DNA from: Dryococelus australis | Lineage: Eukaryota > Arthropoda > Insecta > Phasmatodea > Phasmatidae | NCBI GenBank assembly: GCA_029891345.1 | Contig: CM056995.1 | Span: 211,619,047 to 211,683,046, forward strand | Length of the DNA stretch: 64,000 nt | Direction: 5' to 3' | Shown here: positions 1 through 11,110 of the stretch, piece after piece | Numbering within the stretch: the first letter of the stretch is position 1 | How the letters are laid out: every line of letters begins with the position of its first letter | Made by a program: the position numbers and the translations under genes | Notes under the pieces: model-generated | The model's database searches: none | The model's input: only the letters and a program-made list of their open reading frames with translations | What the model was told of the DNA's origin: nothing

Positions 1-468
1 CAATTAGATTAATATGCCAGCATGGTAGTATCGACACAGGCGAAATTGACCGCTTGTTATCAGTAACATATTTAAGAGAAGTTAAAAATTCATAGTAACT
101 GACCTTGTAGAGAAATCTGATCCTTTACCAAATAACAGAATTCCGCAAGGAAAAATAAAGGAATTGGGAGTATGCGAGACTTAAATGCCGAACTAATACA
201 AACGTACAGCTAAAGAAGTCGCAAACTGCTAAGCCTCTAAACCAGTCTTTAGAAAATGTGGGGACAGTAACTGTAGGTAGCAGGCTCTAGTAGAAAGGTG
301 CTGATATATGAAAGCGACTAATGAAAGTTGCTCGGTACAGAAGTTCGGTTTGAAAAGGAGAGGAAATAATATCAGGTAAATAGTAAACATGGCTAATGCA
401 AAATCATTTTTGGCCAATGAAGCTACGTGGAATTATAGGCGCTGACACCAAGCGAGTCGGCACAGTGG
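1..468. other. No feature seen
   Basis: AT-rich DNA with short chance frames. Confidence 0.5.
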
Positions 469-470
469 TA

Positions 471-891
471 AAGGCTGTTCACGATAGAGTGAGCATTCTT
501 GAAATGAACTTTAGAAAAAAATTACTGCTCCTGCATGCACATATTTTAATGGGCGCACTGAGTGACATTCGCCCAGTAAAGTTGGTAACTATGGATGAAA
601 AGTAGGTCCATATCTTAACGTCGAATAAAAAGTGTTAGGGTATCATTTGCGATAACTTAAAATTTTTCTTTCGCTTTCTGTTTTTTTTTTTTATGCATCG
701 AAATGTAAAAAAATGAGCAGATTTGTAAACTATTTACTTTCTTCATAATTTCACAGTTTCGTTTGACCGATGCACGAATAAAGTGGTAAGGCCAATGTTA
801 ATTTTATATAACGTGGAATGATACACAGCATGTCTACAGGTAGATCTTAAGCAGGGCTTTTAAAAGTGCTCATTTTATCGTGAACAGCCTA
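471..891 (+). mobile_element. MITE-A copy 1 (Tc1/mariner type, full length)
   Basis: MITE-A has terminal inverted repeats (outer part nAGGCTGTTCACGATAAA) and a TA target site. This copy, about 421 bp, is flanked by TA at 469-470 and 892-893. Its two ends are AAGGCTGTTCACGATA and TATCGTGAACAGCCTA. It has no coding capacity. Orientation + is defined by the interior text CACTGAGTGACATTCGCCC. Confidence 0.9.
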
Positions 892-899
892 TAAACATT

Positions 900-1069
900 C
901 GGATCGCAGTCGAGAGGACCTGGGTTCCGGCAGTTCTGATCTCTGTTTTCCATATTTTCCCGAGATCACTCCAGCAGGTGAACGCTGGGTAGGTGTCCTA
1001 CTACAGTCCTTTGCCCATACCTTCCCCGTCCCCACTTCTCCGAGTAACTTGCTCCGTCTCTAGTGACCC
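900..1069 (+). mobile_element. SINE-2 fragment
   Basis: Carries the end of a tRNA-like head (GAGAGGACCTGGGTTCC) and the SINE-2 body (CCCGAGATCACTCCAG, GAACGCTGGGTAGG, CCTTCCCCGTCC). It matches the reverse-strand copy at 3350-3540 and runs directly into a SINE-1 copy. Confidence 0.65.
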
Positions 1070-1345
1070 GGGGGCCGCGATGGTGTAGTAGCTAGACGGC
1101 TCACCTCCCACCAAGGCGAACCGGGTTCGATGTCGGTGGCGCCCCCCCCCCCCCCGGATTGCTGCATATGGAAATCGTGCCAAACGATGCCTCTGGTCGG
1201 CGGGTTTTCTCGGGGATCTGTCGTTTGTCCCTCCGTTACATTCTGGCGCTTCACCATACTCCCCTCGCTTCACCCTCATCGGCTCTCAAGACCTCAATGC
1301 TTAGAGCAGCCCAAATTTCCCCACTCACTCCTTCACTCGCCCTAC
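1070..1345 (+). mobile_element. SINE-1 (tRNA-derived), near complete
   Basis: Head GGGGGCCGCGATGGTGTAGT contains a pol III A box (GTAGTAGCTAGACGG); a B box follows in GAACCGGGTTCGATGTC. The body has GCCTCTGGTCGGCGGGTTTT and CACCCTCATCGGCTCTCAAG. A 14-base C run interrupts the head-body junction. Other copies lie at 9918, 13690, 14640, 38116, 61890 and 63540. Confidence 0.85.
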
Positions 1346-2047
1346 CTACGCGCCTACCTATACCTTAAAGTGGATGCACACGTTCGTTGGTAGCAACACC
1401 ACCAGATAGAGCGAGCTGAGCGGATATCAGTGGCAGCAGATCACGCGTCACCAGAATTGATACGCTATCCGCGTTCCGATGATTCCTAACTAGGTGTTGT
1501 TCTTAAACTACGGGGAACTAAGTTTGCGGTTTTTTAGAAGATATATTGATTGGAATTAAAATTACGCTGAGATTCCCTGCGAATAATTTCTTTTTCCTTT
1601 TGTTCTTAAGCTATATTTTTGATGCATCATACAAGGGTAATCTTGTCCTTATATGGTTTGCGAACCTTTAGGGTCATCCATTAATATAAAAAAAAAATAT
1701 TTTTAACGCTGCTTTGTAGTTTTTTGACGTGAGTTTAATGATAACTCGATAAAACATGAAATCACTTGAAAAGTAACAATAATACATCTTAGCACCAACA
1801 CGACAATTTTTACTTTAGCTATTAATTCATATAAATTTCTTAGTTATTTTAACACATAGTTCGGATTTATAGTCCATTCATCGTTAATACGAACAATTTT
1901 GATGCCATGCTAAACTTCTATTTACAGAATATTATTCCGCCTCAAGTAAACAAAGTTTAACCAAGTTTAGAAATTTACACCAAAGGACAATGCACCGCAT
2001 TCGTGCGCACTCAGTGTAATAGTAGTTTGCATAAAAACTATTTCCTA
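1346..2047. other. No gene seen; contains part of MITE-B copy 1
   Basis: Bases 1346-1920 are AT-rich with no recognisable feature. Bases 1921-2047 are the outer half of MITE-B copy 1. Confidence 0.6.
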
Positions 2048-2551
2048 AAGGCTGTTCACGATAAAGTGAGCACTTTTGAAATCGACCTGAGAAAAAGTCT
2101 CTGCTCCTCCAGGCATATATTTTAATCGGGCGCACTGAGTGTTATGTGCCTAGTAAAGTTGGTAACGATAGAAAGAAAGAAGTTCCATGTTTTAACGTCA
2201 AATTATAAATGTTAGATAAAAAAGAGCAGATTTGTAACATATTTACTCTTATAATAATTGCACAGTTTCACATGGCCGATGTACGAATAGTGATGAGGCC
2301 CATGGCAATGTTAATTTTTCATAAGGAGGAAAAAGAATACACAACATGCATATAAGTAGATCTTAAGCAGGGATTTCAGACGTGCTAATTTTACCGTGAA
2401 CAGCCTTTACTAGGCATTATCAACACACTTTTTTCTCTCTATTTTTATTCGTATAAATGAAACTTAATAATTGATAAATAAAATATAAGTAGAAGTTCAA
2501 TATAACCAAAATTAAGATATTTTATGTTAACAGAAGTATAGAACGCTTGTG
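1921..2551 (-). mobile_element. MITE-B copy 1, interrupted by MITE-A
   Basis: On the reverse strand, 1921-2047 and 2408-2551 match the two parts of MITE-B copy 3 (41877-42291), for example TTAAACTTTGTTTACTTGAG and AACAGAAGTATAGAACGCTT (plus-strand form). A MITE-A copy sits between them at the site where copy 3 has an uninterrupted CCTAGTAAGAAA. Outer ends are not well preserved. Confidence 0.75.
2048..2407 (+). mobile_element. MITE-A copy 2, inserted in MITE-B
   Basis: A 360-bp copy flanked by TA at 2046-2047 and 2408-2409, with ends AAGGCTGTTCACGATAAAG and TTACCGTGAACAGCCTT. It is shorter than consensus because the poly-T/hexamer centre is missing. Confidence 0.88.
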
Positions 2552-3340
2552 AAACAAGACACATTTATGAAAAAAGTAAACACGTCATGCTTGGGGTAAT
2601 TTTCTAACGGTTTGATTCAGAACAGTACGAAGAAACCCGGAATAGACTATGTCTTAAGTACCTACTTCTTGAAGTCGTAGTAGTGGCATGTTGTAATGTC
2701 TTTAAAATCCAGCATTTCGATCACCTGTGGTCAGGGTTTAACTTCTAACAATTTTGACTTCAGATCATGAAAAAAAAAGAAGACATTATAGTGCAATTAC
2801 GGGCGAACCGCATGACAAATTTCCAAGAAAACGTGCTTCGTGAAATCCTTATGAAAAATGACAATTATTCGAGCTGTTACTGTATTATTAATTTCGTTCA
2901 GCTTTGAGATTCGTAAGGAAAGAAGAAATATAATTAAAATGGTCGTCGTTCATTTCGTGCGGTTTGGAAAAATAGTTTTCCGCCACTGTCATATTCTTTT
3001 CGAACTGTTGTTTTATACCCCAATAGTAAAAATTCATGTAACATGCTAAAAAATTAGAAAATAATTTTCTGTTCTTGAACACCCTCAATAGAAGCAATTT
3101 TGGTGACCTCGAATTACGTCCACTGGATAGTGGGTAATATCGGCGAGAAGTTGACACTGACGCAAGTGTCTCGGTGCAGACTACGGTGATAATTGTGACG
3201 CGGCATGAGGCGACCTTATTGTTAGACATATGTCGTGTTTGGCAGCTGGTCATCTGTTCTGGTCGCCTGTTCGTCATCTGCTCTGGTTGGCCCGGTGGCG
3301 ATCTGTCCCGTCTGTTCGGCTTGATCTGCCATTAGCGAGG
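2552..3340. other. No gene recognised
   Basis: AT-rich to about 3050, then more mixed sequence. A 129-codon open frame on the minus strand (3277-2888) shows no domain and is judged chance. The last part, from about 3230, has CTGGTC-type repeats (GTTCGTCATCTGCTCTGG) that may belong to the SINE-2 tail. Confidence 0.5.
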
Positions 3341-3349
3341 CCGATGCAA

Positions 3350-3540
3350 GTTGTGCTGGGAAGGGGAATTGGGGAAGGAATCGACCACGACCTTTGTTAG
3401 GAACCCATCCCAGTATTCGCCTGGAGTGATTTCGGAAAAACCACGGAAAACGGAATGGCCGGACCGGGAATCGAACACGGGTCCTCCCGAATGCGAGTCC
3501 AATGAGTTACCACTGCGCCACCTCGCTCAGTTGCAGCCTA
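3350..3540 (-). mobile_element. SINE-2 (tRNA-derived), best copy
   Basis: On the minus strand it begins GAGCGAGGTGGCGCAGTGG (A box), reaches a B box in GTGTTCGATTCCCGG, then the body GAAATCACTCCAGGCGAATA and CTGGGATGGGTTCCTAAC. It resembles a tRNA-SINE type I know as abundant in orthopteroid insects. It is not a functional tRNA: no anticodon arm or acceptor stem closes properly. Confidence 0.8.
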
Positions 3541-6500
3541 TATTTTTGTGAAATAATTAAATACCATATGACGTCTTATAAAATGAAAATACACAGGCCC
3601 GTGCAAATAATGAAATGATCCCCTGAAGATGCAATTTTATTTTCCTCCCAGTGCTAGTGAAGGTGAATGACGACAAATTTAGTTCATATTTCAGTTCATC
3701 CAACAAATTTATTTTAGCCATCCAGTAATGGGTTGTTTCTGTCAGGTGCTCTTAACTTACGCGTGTAGCTCCGAGCAGGGTTCTTTCCATATAGTTTCAT
3801 TTTCCTTATTTGCAAGAAGTGAATAATCAGAAAGTTTCGCTTGCTACTGTACTAAATTTCACCGAATCTGTTGCAAAATGATCATTATCAGCTGAAGTTG
3901 TCTTATGTTTTACCGCTCTTGAATCTGAAAACGATGAAAATTGTACGTGCAAAAAAAAATACATTTCATATTACTGTTAATATATAATTGATTTGTATTG
4001 GTAATTAGAATATCGTAGACTTTCTATATGATAAAAAAGGTACAAACGGTAACATTTATATCGAATATTATCGCAAAATTATTGAAAAAATGCTGATCAC
4101 ATGTCACTTTGAGGGTGACACCGTCCAATAATCTGGGAAAGCTGAAGATCGCAAATTCATTGTATACATCGCAACATTTTTTTTGCAATTTTGTTTAAAT
4201 ATTCACTTCTTTTAAAAATGACTTGTTAAAATATGACTCTGCCGTAATTATGTTAGCAAATTTTATCAACTGTTTCCCATGAGTCACTGCCTAATTTTCG
4301 GCATCAGACTGCTGATCTTAGAGTAACCAAGCAAGGTTGAAAGGAAATTTAAAGTACCTTACGGAAATTTGTTACAGTTACTAACATTCGCACACCTAAC
4401 TTTGTACTTATAGTGTCAAGTACAAGCAGTCGCATCACATTGCTATATTCCAAAGTCATATTCTTGAAGATGCTGTATCAACCGGATTGTTTGACCTTCG
4501 GGGTAGTTTCTCTGTTATTCCCGCTCAAAGAGTGTAAACATTAATTTGAAATAACGGGTACTTTGAGTGACAACACAAGATTCCATATTTTATTTTATTG
4601 TGAATTTGTCTAAGAGTTTTCTACATAAATACATTTTGAATATCCTGAAATGTTATCTCTTATTCGTTTCTTCTCGGCATGCTGCAACATGAATTATTAA
4701 CAATCGAAATTGAATAAAAACCAAGGCACCAGAATTTTTTCTCAAAACAGCTATAGTTTTTATTCGGATTTAAGATTTGACGAGTCCTATTTGGACGGCC
4801 TTTAAATATTTGTTATAAATACTCCGTTTATACCTAGTACGAGCCGCGAATAATTAAAAAAAATATGCAATCAGCTACATTGCTCAATTTGTTCAGAAAT
4901 GTAACCACAATAGCTGTGAAATCAAAAGGTTTATGTATGTGTTAGTTTTTATTATAAAGGACATAGCTTCGGTGGACATAAATATACCCTCAAAAATGTT
5001 TTAATTTGCAGTCCAGCATTGTCCACTTCTCTTTCTCAACTAGAAAATTTACATGTCGCATACTAGATTGCTGCTGTGTAAAACACACACACACATACAC
5101 ACACACACATATTCTGAACTCATTGTAATTGACAAGAAGCAGAGGTTTGTACCCACAGGTCACCGAACATAGAAATAAACTATGGAAAACTCAGGACTGT
5201 GGCTGCAGATAGCTGAGTTCCTGCACGACATAGGACAGATTGCAGTATTGAATTCAGGCCCCTCTACTTTGCTAAAACAGCCTAGTTTGTCACGTCTGTG
5301 TTGTCACTATGAGTACACACTTACATTAAATTTCAAATTTTTTTTCAGAAACCAATAGTACTTCTGGAACAAATTTCACAGGTGAATAATATTTAGGCCG
5401 TAATTTATGAAACAAAATTGGCGCTAGATGTAAATCAAAAGGTGGGCGTATACAGGAGGGCGACAACATTTTGACGTACATACAATAGTGTATAGGCCCT
5501 ACTGTGTATTAGTGACGAATAACACAGTGACGAATAACACAGCCGCAGTTGGTCGTTATTATTCATCCACATTTGTTGAAAACGTGACTCTTTTATGCAA
5601 CTGATTTGGTGAAACAGATTCCACGTGATACATTCGTAAATGTTGCAATAAGTGTGATACTTAAAAGTTAAACGACATAGCGATTATATTTGTTGATACC
5701 AATTAGTACCTAATGCATTTATTTTACCAGCCTCGAAGTGTCTTCTATCATCTCTTATGTTTTAATGAGCTGTACAAGAATATCTCTCTTCCATAAAAAT
5801 ATCTCTAAATACCTTTTCTTAATTTATTTACAAATTTGTAGTGGCATATCTAGAAGGCTTTACTTCTTAAAAAGACTGTTTTCTTTTTATTATCACACTT
5901 ACAGTTCAATAGCACAAATGAAAAATTCTGCCATAAGTGCTATGGCTTGGTACAATAATATTGTTTGATGTGACAATTTTACTGGACATAATTTACGTAA
6001 TATATAAATATAATGTAGGCCATAATTATGCCAAGTTGTTCATGACATGGGATACACATCAACACACTCACTCTGCACGTAAGTTGCAGATGCCAAAGCC
6101 TATAGCAAGCTATGAAGAGCACAAACTAGAATTCAACACATGCTACACGATTGCTATATCGCCATCTTAAACCACAACATTTTTAGCAGGCAACTCCATT
6201 TTGATTCTATAGCGCTTATTTTCTATCGCATACTGAAAGAAGCGCAACATACAAACGGTATAGCTGATGGATGGATGCTTGTATTGGATAATTCTAAAAT
6301 GGCACAAATAAGGGAACTAAGCAGAACATTCTCGTGTGATTGTCGACAGGTACCTGTTCTAAACACTGACAGTTCATCACATAATACAAATTCGTTTTAT
6401 CGGTACCGCAATAAATGAGACACGTGAATTAATCGCTGAGATTACTGCCTACGAGTCTTAAAAATTTGTTATTGTTTTGAGCACCAGTAAACTACACATA

Positions 6501-7200
6501 CAACGTGAGATCTTTGACACACACACATCAATATTTCAATGGGTGTCTGGGGTGATGGAATTCCATAATATTTGCGCGTAAAATAATGACTAGATAAAAC
6601 AATATTCTATCTTTGTGTTTGTGGTCGATACACATTACTTGAAACAATTTACCTTAATAAAAAACATTCAACAAGCAAGGGGATGTCAATCACAGCAGTG
6701 TAACTATCACGTCTACTTACTACTAACTTTAAGTTCGTTATGACTAGTTCTATAATACAAGTAATACGTTGTAGGTGCGGCAGGTCCAGCCTAAACATTT
6801 CTTCTACATTTTCTTCAGAGGTATTTTGATGTAATAAGTAATTTATTTTTGATAGCCATCACGTAAGCGTCAAAAATAATGTTAATTTTTTATGATAATT
6901 AATATTTCGAATGAACTCTTCTCTCAGATCTATCATAAATGCACGATGATCCACAAATACATTAAAGTTTTTGGACCTCCTTTTATGTTTTTGAGATCAT
7001 TGATATTTGCTGTAAATTTTTAAACCTGGAAACGAATTATTCTGCGCAATACTGGTTGCAGTAACCAAAGTTTGGTTGTACATTGCAGCAGGCATCTTGA
7101 GAGTGACAAGCCGAACGCCTCCGAATGATAATTTGTTTTTCTTCCGAAGAACTTTCTTGTGCGAGGGAGTGAAACTTTTCATCAGTTAGGCGGATGTGTT
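3541..7200. other. Long AT-rich tract without a gene
   Basis: I see only simple features here: a (CA)n tract at 5083-5109, and a 15-bp perfect tandem duplication (AGTGACGAATAACAC) at 5511-5540. Short open frames at 5738-6418 have no domain and look like chance. Confidence 0.6.
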
Positions 7201-7227
7201 TTGTTTTCTGCAAGTTAAACAGCTATA

Positions 7228-8160
7228 CAGGATCATCGAAAAAGAATGGTACAATTTCATAACTTTATAACGACAAAGCTATTCAACGGAACTGGCTGAT
7301 TCTTACGCCACGTTGTAGTGGAAGGACGAGAGTTTTTTTTGGAGGGGTGTCGACAGTCGCACACCGACCTTGAGATTGCGACAAGGGCGAGCGCGCCATC
7401 TGATATATCTGCGCCGACCCCTCCAGTTAGATGTCGACTATGCAGCAGACAGCACAGTGTGTTCTGTGGTTCGCGGAGTTCAAATCTTTTGTGTTTGTGC
7501 AACATAATTTGGGGATCACAACAACCTAATGCAACTCATGAGTCCATTCGTGACCCTTCCAAACTGAATGAGTGTTGTGGGTTGATGCACAATCGAGTTG
7601 TAGGGCCTTCCGTGTTCGCCGAAAAAACGATCACAGGCAACATTTATCTGGACATGCTAGAGTTGTACGTGTTCCCTCATATTAAGGATATTGAAAAACA
7701 AAGTGGAAACAGTGTAATCTACCAGCAAGATGGTGCACTGCCGCATTGGAGCCTAGTCGCGCCCAATGCCCTACACGCGAGGTTTCCAAACGGTAGGATC
7801 GCGAGAGGTGGTCCTATTCCTTGGCCTCCTAGAAGCCACGATCTTACCCCTATAGACTTTTTCTTTTAGGGATATGTCAAGAACATTGTCTGTGCTGTGA
7901 AGATGTGAGATTTATTTGCACCAGAGAATCACTGCTACCATTGAGACGATTACGCTTACAATGCTCCGGAAAACATGAATGGAGGTAGAATATCGGCTGG
8001 ACATATGAAGTGCTACAAATGAAGCGCACATAGAAAAATCTTAAGATAAGCAAAATTTTGATTCTTTCTGTACATTTTGGTGGAAGAAACAACCAAATCG
8101 GTCAACTAGTTTCGTAGCTATGATTTTTCTAAATTGTACCATTCTTTTTCTATGACCCTG
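7228..8160 (+). mobile_element. Tc1/mariner-type transposon, internally deleted (933 bp)
   Basis: Ends are inverted repeats of about 30 bp: CAGGATCATCGAAAAAGAAT at the left and CAGGGTCATAGAAAAAGAAT read inward from the right, both followed by GGTACAATTT. A TA flanks each end (7226-7227, 8161-8162). The element keeps a piece of the transposase N-terminus and most of the catalytic domain, but the middle is gone. Confidence 0.9.
7430..7869 (+). pseudogene. Tc1/mariner transposase remnant (DDE domain)
   Basis: The open frame has EKTITGNIYLDMLELYVFP, then GNSVIYQQDGALPHWSLVAP (the second catalytic Asp in QDGA) and GGPIPWPPRSHDLTPIDFFF (third acidic position region). This is the typical text of an insect Tc1/mariner transposase, normally ~340 residues. 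A short N-terminal piece (AQCVLWFAEFKSF in another frame near 7455) precedes it; most of the DNA-binding half and the first catalytic Asp are deleted. A stop directly follows DFFF, where a functional copy would continue with WGYVKN; similar text (GYVKN) resumes after the stop. Confidence 0.85.
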
Positions 8161-8295
8161 TATTATGTCCTCAGTTATCGCATAATAGTTATAGCGTACA
8201 AACGTATCAAATCACCCCCCTTCTTTTTTAAACAAGTTGTTTACCTTGATAATAATCATAACCAGAAAATATAACAAAGTTTTCTCCTCCTACAG

Positions 8296-8540
8296 TTGAT
8301 AAAAACCAATGCCCAAATGGAGAATGGAGAGACAGCCTCAACAATGGTCAACCATTTTTTCATCCAAACTTGTTGGCCCCTGTATCTGAAACGAGAGCCC
8401 TAGGACGTCTAGTATACAACTGCCACGGTTATGTATTTCCAGATTTACACACTGCATACCTACCAGTACTGAACAAGTTTTTACAACACAAAAATGTGCC
8501 AATTGAATTAGTTATTTGGGGACATGATACGAACCTTTAA
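8296..8540 (+). CDS. Possible terminal exon of an unidentified plus-strand gene
   Basis: A strong acceptor-like string (GTTTTCTCCTCCTACAG, ending at 8295) is followed by an open frame of about 80 residues to a TAA at 8538-8540. Read after two phase bases, it contains KNQCPNGEWRDSLNNGQPFF, HPNLLAPVSETRALGRLVYN, CHGYVFPDLHTAYLPVL and NKFLQHKNVPIELVIWGHD. Composition is unlike repeat translation: Trp, Cys, His and Pro are spread evenly and there is no low complexity. I do not recognise the family. No other exon of it was found; earlier exons could lie before base 1, or it could be an isolated pseudo-exon. A Tc1/mariner element ends 135 bases upstream. It lies on the opposite strand from the GPCR, downstream of its stop. 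Confidence 0.4.
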
Positions 8541-8789
8541 AATACAAACATCACATCCGCACCATGCTGACTAGAAACGCAACGGGTGGATAGCTTCAGC
8601 CTATACCGATTTGTGTACACGTAATTCGGCAATTCCTAAAAAAGCAACTTACTCCCTCAGACCTGATACAAGCCAGACACAGTTACCTGCACTTCGGTCG
8701 CCGGGTTTGACTAAATGGCCGGTCGTCATTAAGTATTCAAAGAAAATCCAATAACACTGATTTATTACCTGGCCTCTTCCACGTTTGTA

Positions 8790-9070
8790 CCGGGGCGGCC
8801 TGCCTTTCAACTAAGTTTTGCTATCGTTAAAATGCCTGCCACACTGTACGACAACAATTTCGGTGATTCCATACACTTGGATGCGGCTGTTTTCCGAAAG
8901 CGACGCTCATCACTAGAGACCTGCCATTTCGCGGATTTATTTGGCGCAGAACTTCAAATCGACATTAAATAACTGAGAACCAACGACCTTTTAATGTGGC
9001 ATTAGGTTGTGACGGGACATGGGTTACTCGACGATATAAAGGAACCCATAGGCGTACTCAATCCACGAAA
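8790..9070 (-). repeat. Dispersed repeat F, copy without 5S head
   Basis: It matches 11457-11700 over most of its length (shared: GCCTGCCACACTGTACGAC versus GCCTGCCGCGCTGTACGAC; GAACTTCAAATCGACA; GTGACGGGACATG). The 5S-like part of the other copy is absent. It lies just downstream of the receptor stop codon. Confidence 0.7.
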
Positions 9071-9191
9071 TTCCAGAGTCTCTAGTATTGACTTTGGGAA
9101 TGGCCGTAAAAGGCGGAGGTAAATGAACTACGGGCTTAGCCACTGTCCACGAGTTACTTCCCAGCAGTAACGAGTAACGTGCTCGCGTCGA

Positions 9192-9875
9192 CTAGAGTTG
9201 AAAGCTGTGAGCTTGAGCGACGTTGCCCGAGCTCCTAGCGAGATGCACAGACGGCAACGTGGGTCCACTCTTCCTCCTCGTGGGCCACGACAGCACGTAG
9301 GAGCCGGGTACGTGCGAGCAGTCCGCCTTCCTGTCGCCACTGTCGCTGCTGCCCGAGGCGACGTCGCAGCAGAGTGGCGCAGCGGAGTTGGTGTCGAGCG
9401 AGAAGTATAGCCGGCCCGAGGAGGTGTCCGAGCCCTCGTCATCGTCGTCCTCCTCCTCGGTGGAGGAGGAGCTGCCTGCTTGCGAGGCGAGGCCGGCGGC
9501 CACCTCCAGCTTGTCGACGTCGGCCCGGCAGTGCCGCCACTTGCGATCCAGCAGCGACGTCGTCGAGGTGGAGTAGTGTCGCGCCGGGGAGCCTGGGGCG
9601 GGTGGGGTGTGGTCGCTCTCCTCGGAGTAGGCGCGCGTTATGAGAATCCTGGGGGAACGGCAAGGCGTCGCTGCAAGCACCGTCTGGATGGCGTGCGCCT
9701 TCTTCACCAGAGGCTGCGGGTTGCCCAGCCCGAAGACTCGCTGCAGGAAGAGCCCCGTGCCGCGCTCCCCGGCCACACCTCGCGAGATCACCGCAGCGCG
9801 GTATGTCTTCAGCCGGTCGGCGAGCTCCTCTGCCGCCAGCGTCGGCGCCGCGTCGTCGTCGTCCACCGTCGGCAC
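9192..9875 (-). CDS. Orphan class A GPCR, last coding exon (cytoplasmic tail)
   Basis: This exon of 227 residues plus stop opens VPTVDDDDAAPTLAAEEL in phase 0 after a GTGCAG acceptor and ends QAHSFQL. It holds a possible amphipathic piece (RTGLFLQRVFGLG would not fit; the actual text is TGLFLQRVFGLGNPQPL), the phosphosite-rich text SPRILITRAYSEESDHTPP, and the acidic run SSSSTEEEDDDDEGSDTSSG. No membrane segment is present, so it is an intracellular tail, unusually long for the family. GC is very high against AT-rich flanks, and the open frame stays clean to the stop. It follows the TM7 exon across an 8.05-kb intron. A SINE-1 copy begins only about 42 bases upstream of the acceptor. Downstream of the stop lies a dispersed repeat (8790-9070) that may fall in the 3' UTR; AATAAA-like hexamers on this strand occur near 8937 and 8758. 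Assignment to the receptor rests on phase, strand and composition. Confidence 0.75.
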   Translation of the reverse strand: MPTVDDDDAAPTLAAEELADRLKTYRAAVISRGVAGERGTGLFLQRVFGLGNPQPLVKKAHAIQTVLAATPCRSPRILITRAYSEESDHTPPAPGSPARHYSTSTTSLLDRKWRHCRADVDKLEVAAGLASQAGSSSSTEEEDDDDEGSDTSSGRLYFSLDTNSAAPLCCDVASGSSDSGDRKADCSHVPGSYVLSWPTRRKSGPTLPSVHLARSSGNVAQAHSFQL

Positions 9876-9917
9876 CTGCACTCACATCACATACACACAT
9901 CAACCTTTAACTACGCA

Positions 9918-10135
9918 GGGGGCCGCGGTTGCGCTGCGGCTAGAGCACTCACCCCCCACAAACAAGGTGAACCGGGTTCAACTATCGGCAGGGTTCCTTG
10001 GGGGATCTCCCGTTTCCCCCGCCTTTGCATTCTGGCACTGCTCCATACTCACCTCGCTTCACCCACATCGGCTCTCAAGACCTCGAGATCTCAAGGCTCC
10101 TCGCTAGATATCCTTCCACCACATGCGAAGCTAAT
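9918..10135 (+). mobile_element. SINE-1 copy 42 bp from a receptor exon
   Basis: Head GGGGCCGCGGTTGCGCTGC with A box (GCGGCTAGAGCAC) and B box (ACCGGGTTCAACTAT), body GGGGGATCTCCCGTTTCC and CACATCGGCTCTCAAG. On the receptor strand it occupies intron just upstream of the last exon. Confidence 0.82.
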
Positions 10136-10235
10136 GCAAACAAATCTGGACATAACCACCAAAGAGACAACAATGCACTGTATTTGTGCGCGACACATAC
10201 AATTAAATATAAAATTAGTTTTTTAAAATAAATAT

Positions 10236-10614
10236 ATAACTATTAAATGTGTTTCCAACAACGCTATCTAAAAACAAGGAATATTTATTTACAAACAACA
10301 TAAAAAAAAACTCGGTTTAATACTTTTATGTAAGAACTGCCTTACTAGCCACTACCAACATACAACTTTACGCTCTGTTTTTAATTCATATTGACTGCGA
10401 AATAAATATTTTAATTTATAAACGAAATATTAGTGAAAATCTTAATTTCAAATGTAGAATATACTTTATATTAAAATTAACACGAAATGCTCCTTTTATA
10501 TGATATATTCAGGAAACAACCAAAACTGTCATGCAAGGCATAATTTCCAAATATTGGATAAAAAATATTTGAAGTTACCATGAAATGACTATGTTTTATT
10601 CGTGTTTCCTCTTC

Positions 10615-10658
<44 letters not shown>

Positions 10659-11060
10659 AAGGATCGCATTATTTCGGGGAACTAATAATGTTCAAATAAA
10701 TGTTTTTCCTTGAATAGTAACGAGTGATATTATATATATTATATATATTAAACTACACATATGTTTCATTACAAGCCATCTTTAAAACAAAACCCGTGTT
10801 GAGTATAAAAAATAACGATGGCCGCAAAAAGTGTGACTTTATTAGGTTTTAATCCATCTGAGGCTTAGTATATAGTTTACAAAAAATTATATGGTCACGT
10901 TAAACCTGCCCTTATAAAAAATTCCTGCTCAATTACACGTCAAAAAAATACGTGGAGAAATATATATTTCATGCAGACCAAAGTAAAAATGTAGGGATCG
11001 TTTAATTTGCGATGACGTCATATCGAGTAGATGCGGGTTCTTTCACGTTGACAACATCAA
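10236..11060. other. AT-rich intron, simple repeats only
   Basis: A run of 41 A residues at 10616-10656 and a short TATATATTA duplication near 10732-10750. No gene seen. Confidence 0.6.
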
Positions 11061-11070
11061 TGTATATGTA

Positions 11071-11110
11071 CAGGCTGTTTACGGTTAACTGCACACTTTT
11101 TAGAGTCCTG
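11071..11110 (-). mobile_element. MITE-A terminal fragment
   Basis: TACAGGCTGTTTACGGTTAA resembles one MITE-A end; the rest of the element is not recognisable. Confidence 0.45.

Noticed and set aside
2888-3277. 129-codon minus-strand frame
   Set aside because: No domain, low-GC repeat-flanked DNA, and composition like chance.
3475-3537. tRNA gene on the minus strand
   Set aside because: A and B boxes are good, but no closed acceptor stem; the sequence continues into a SINE body.
9374-10226. Long plus-strand open frames opposite the last receptor exon
   Set aside because: They are antisense to a GC-rich coding exon, lack stops because of composition, and run into a SINE.
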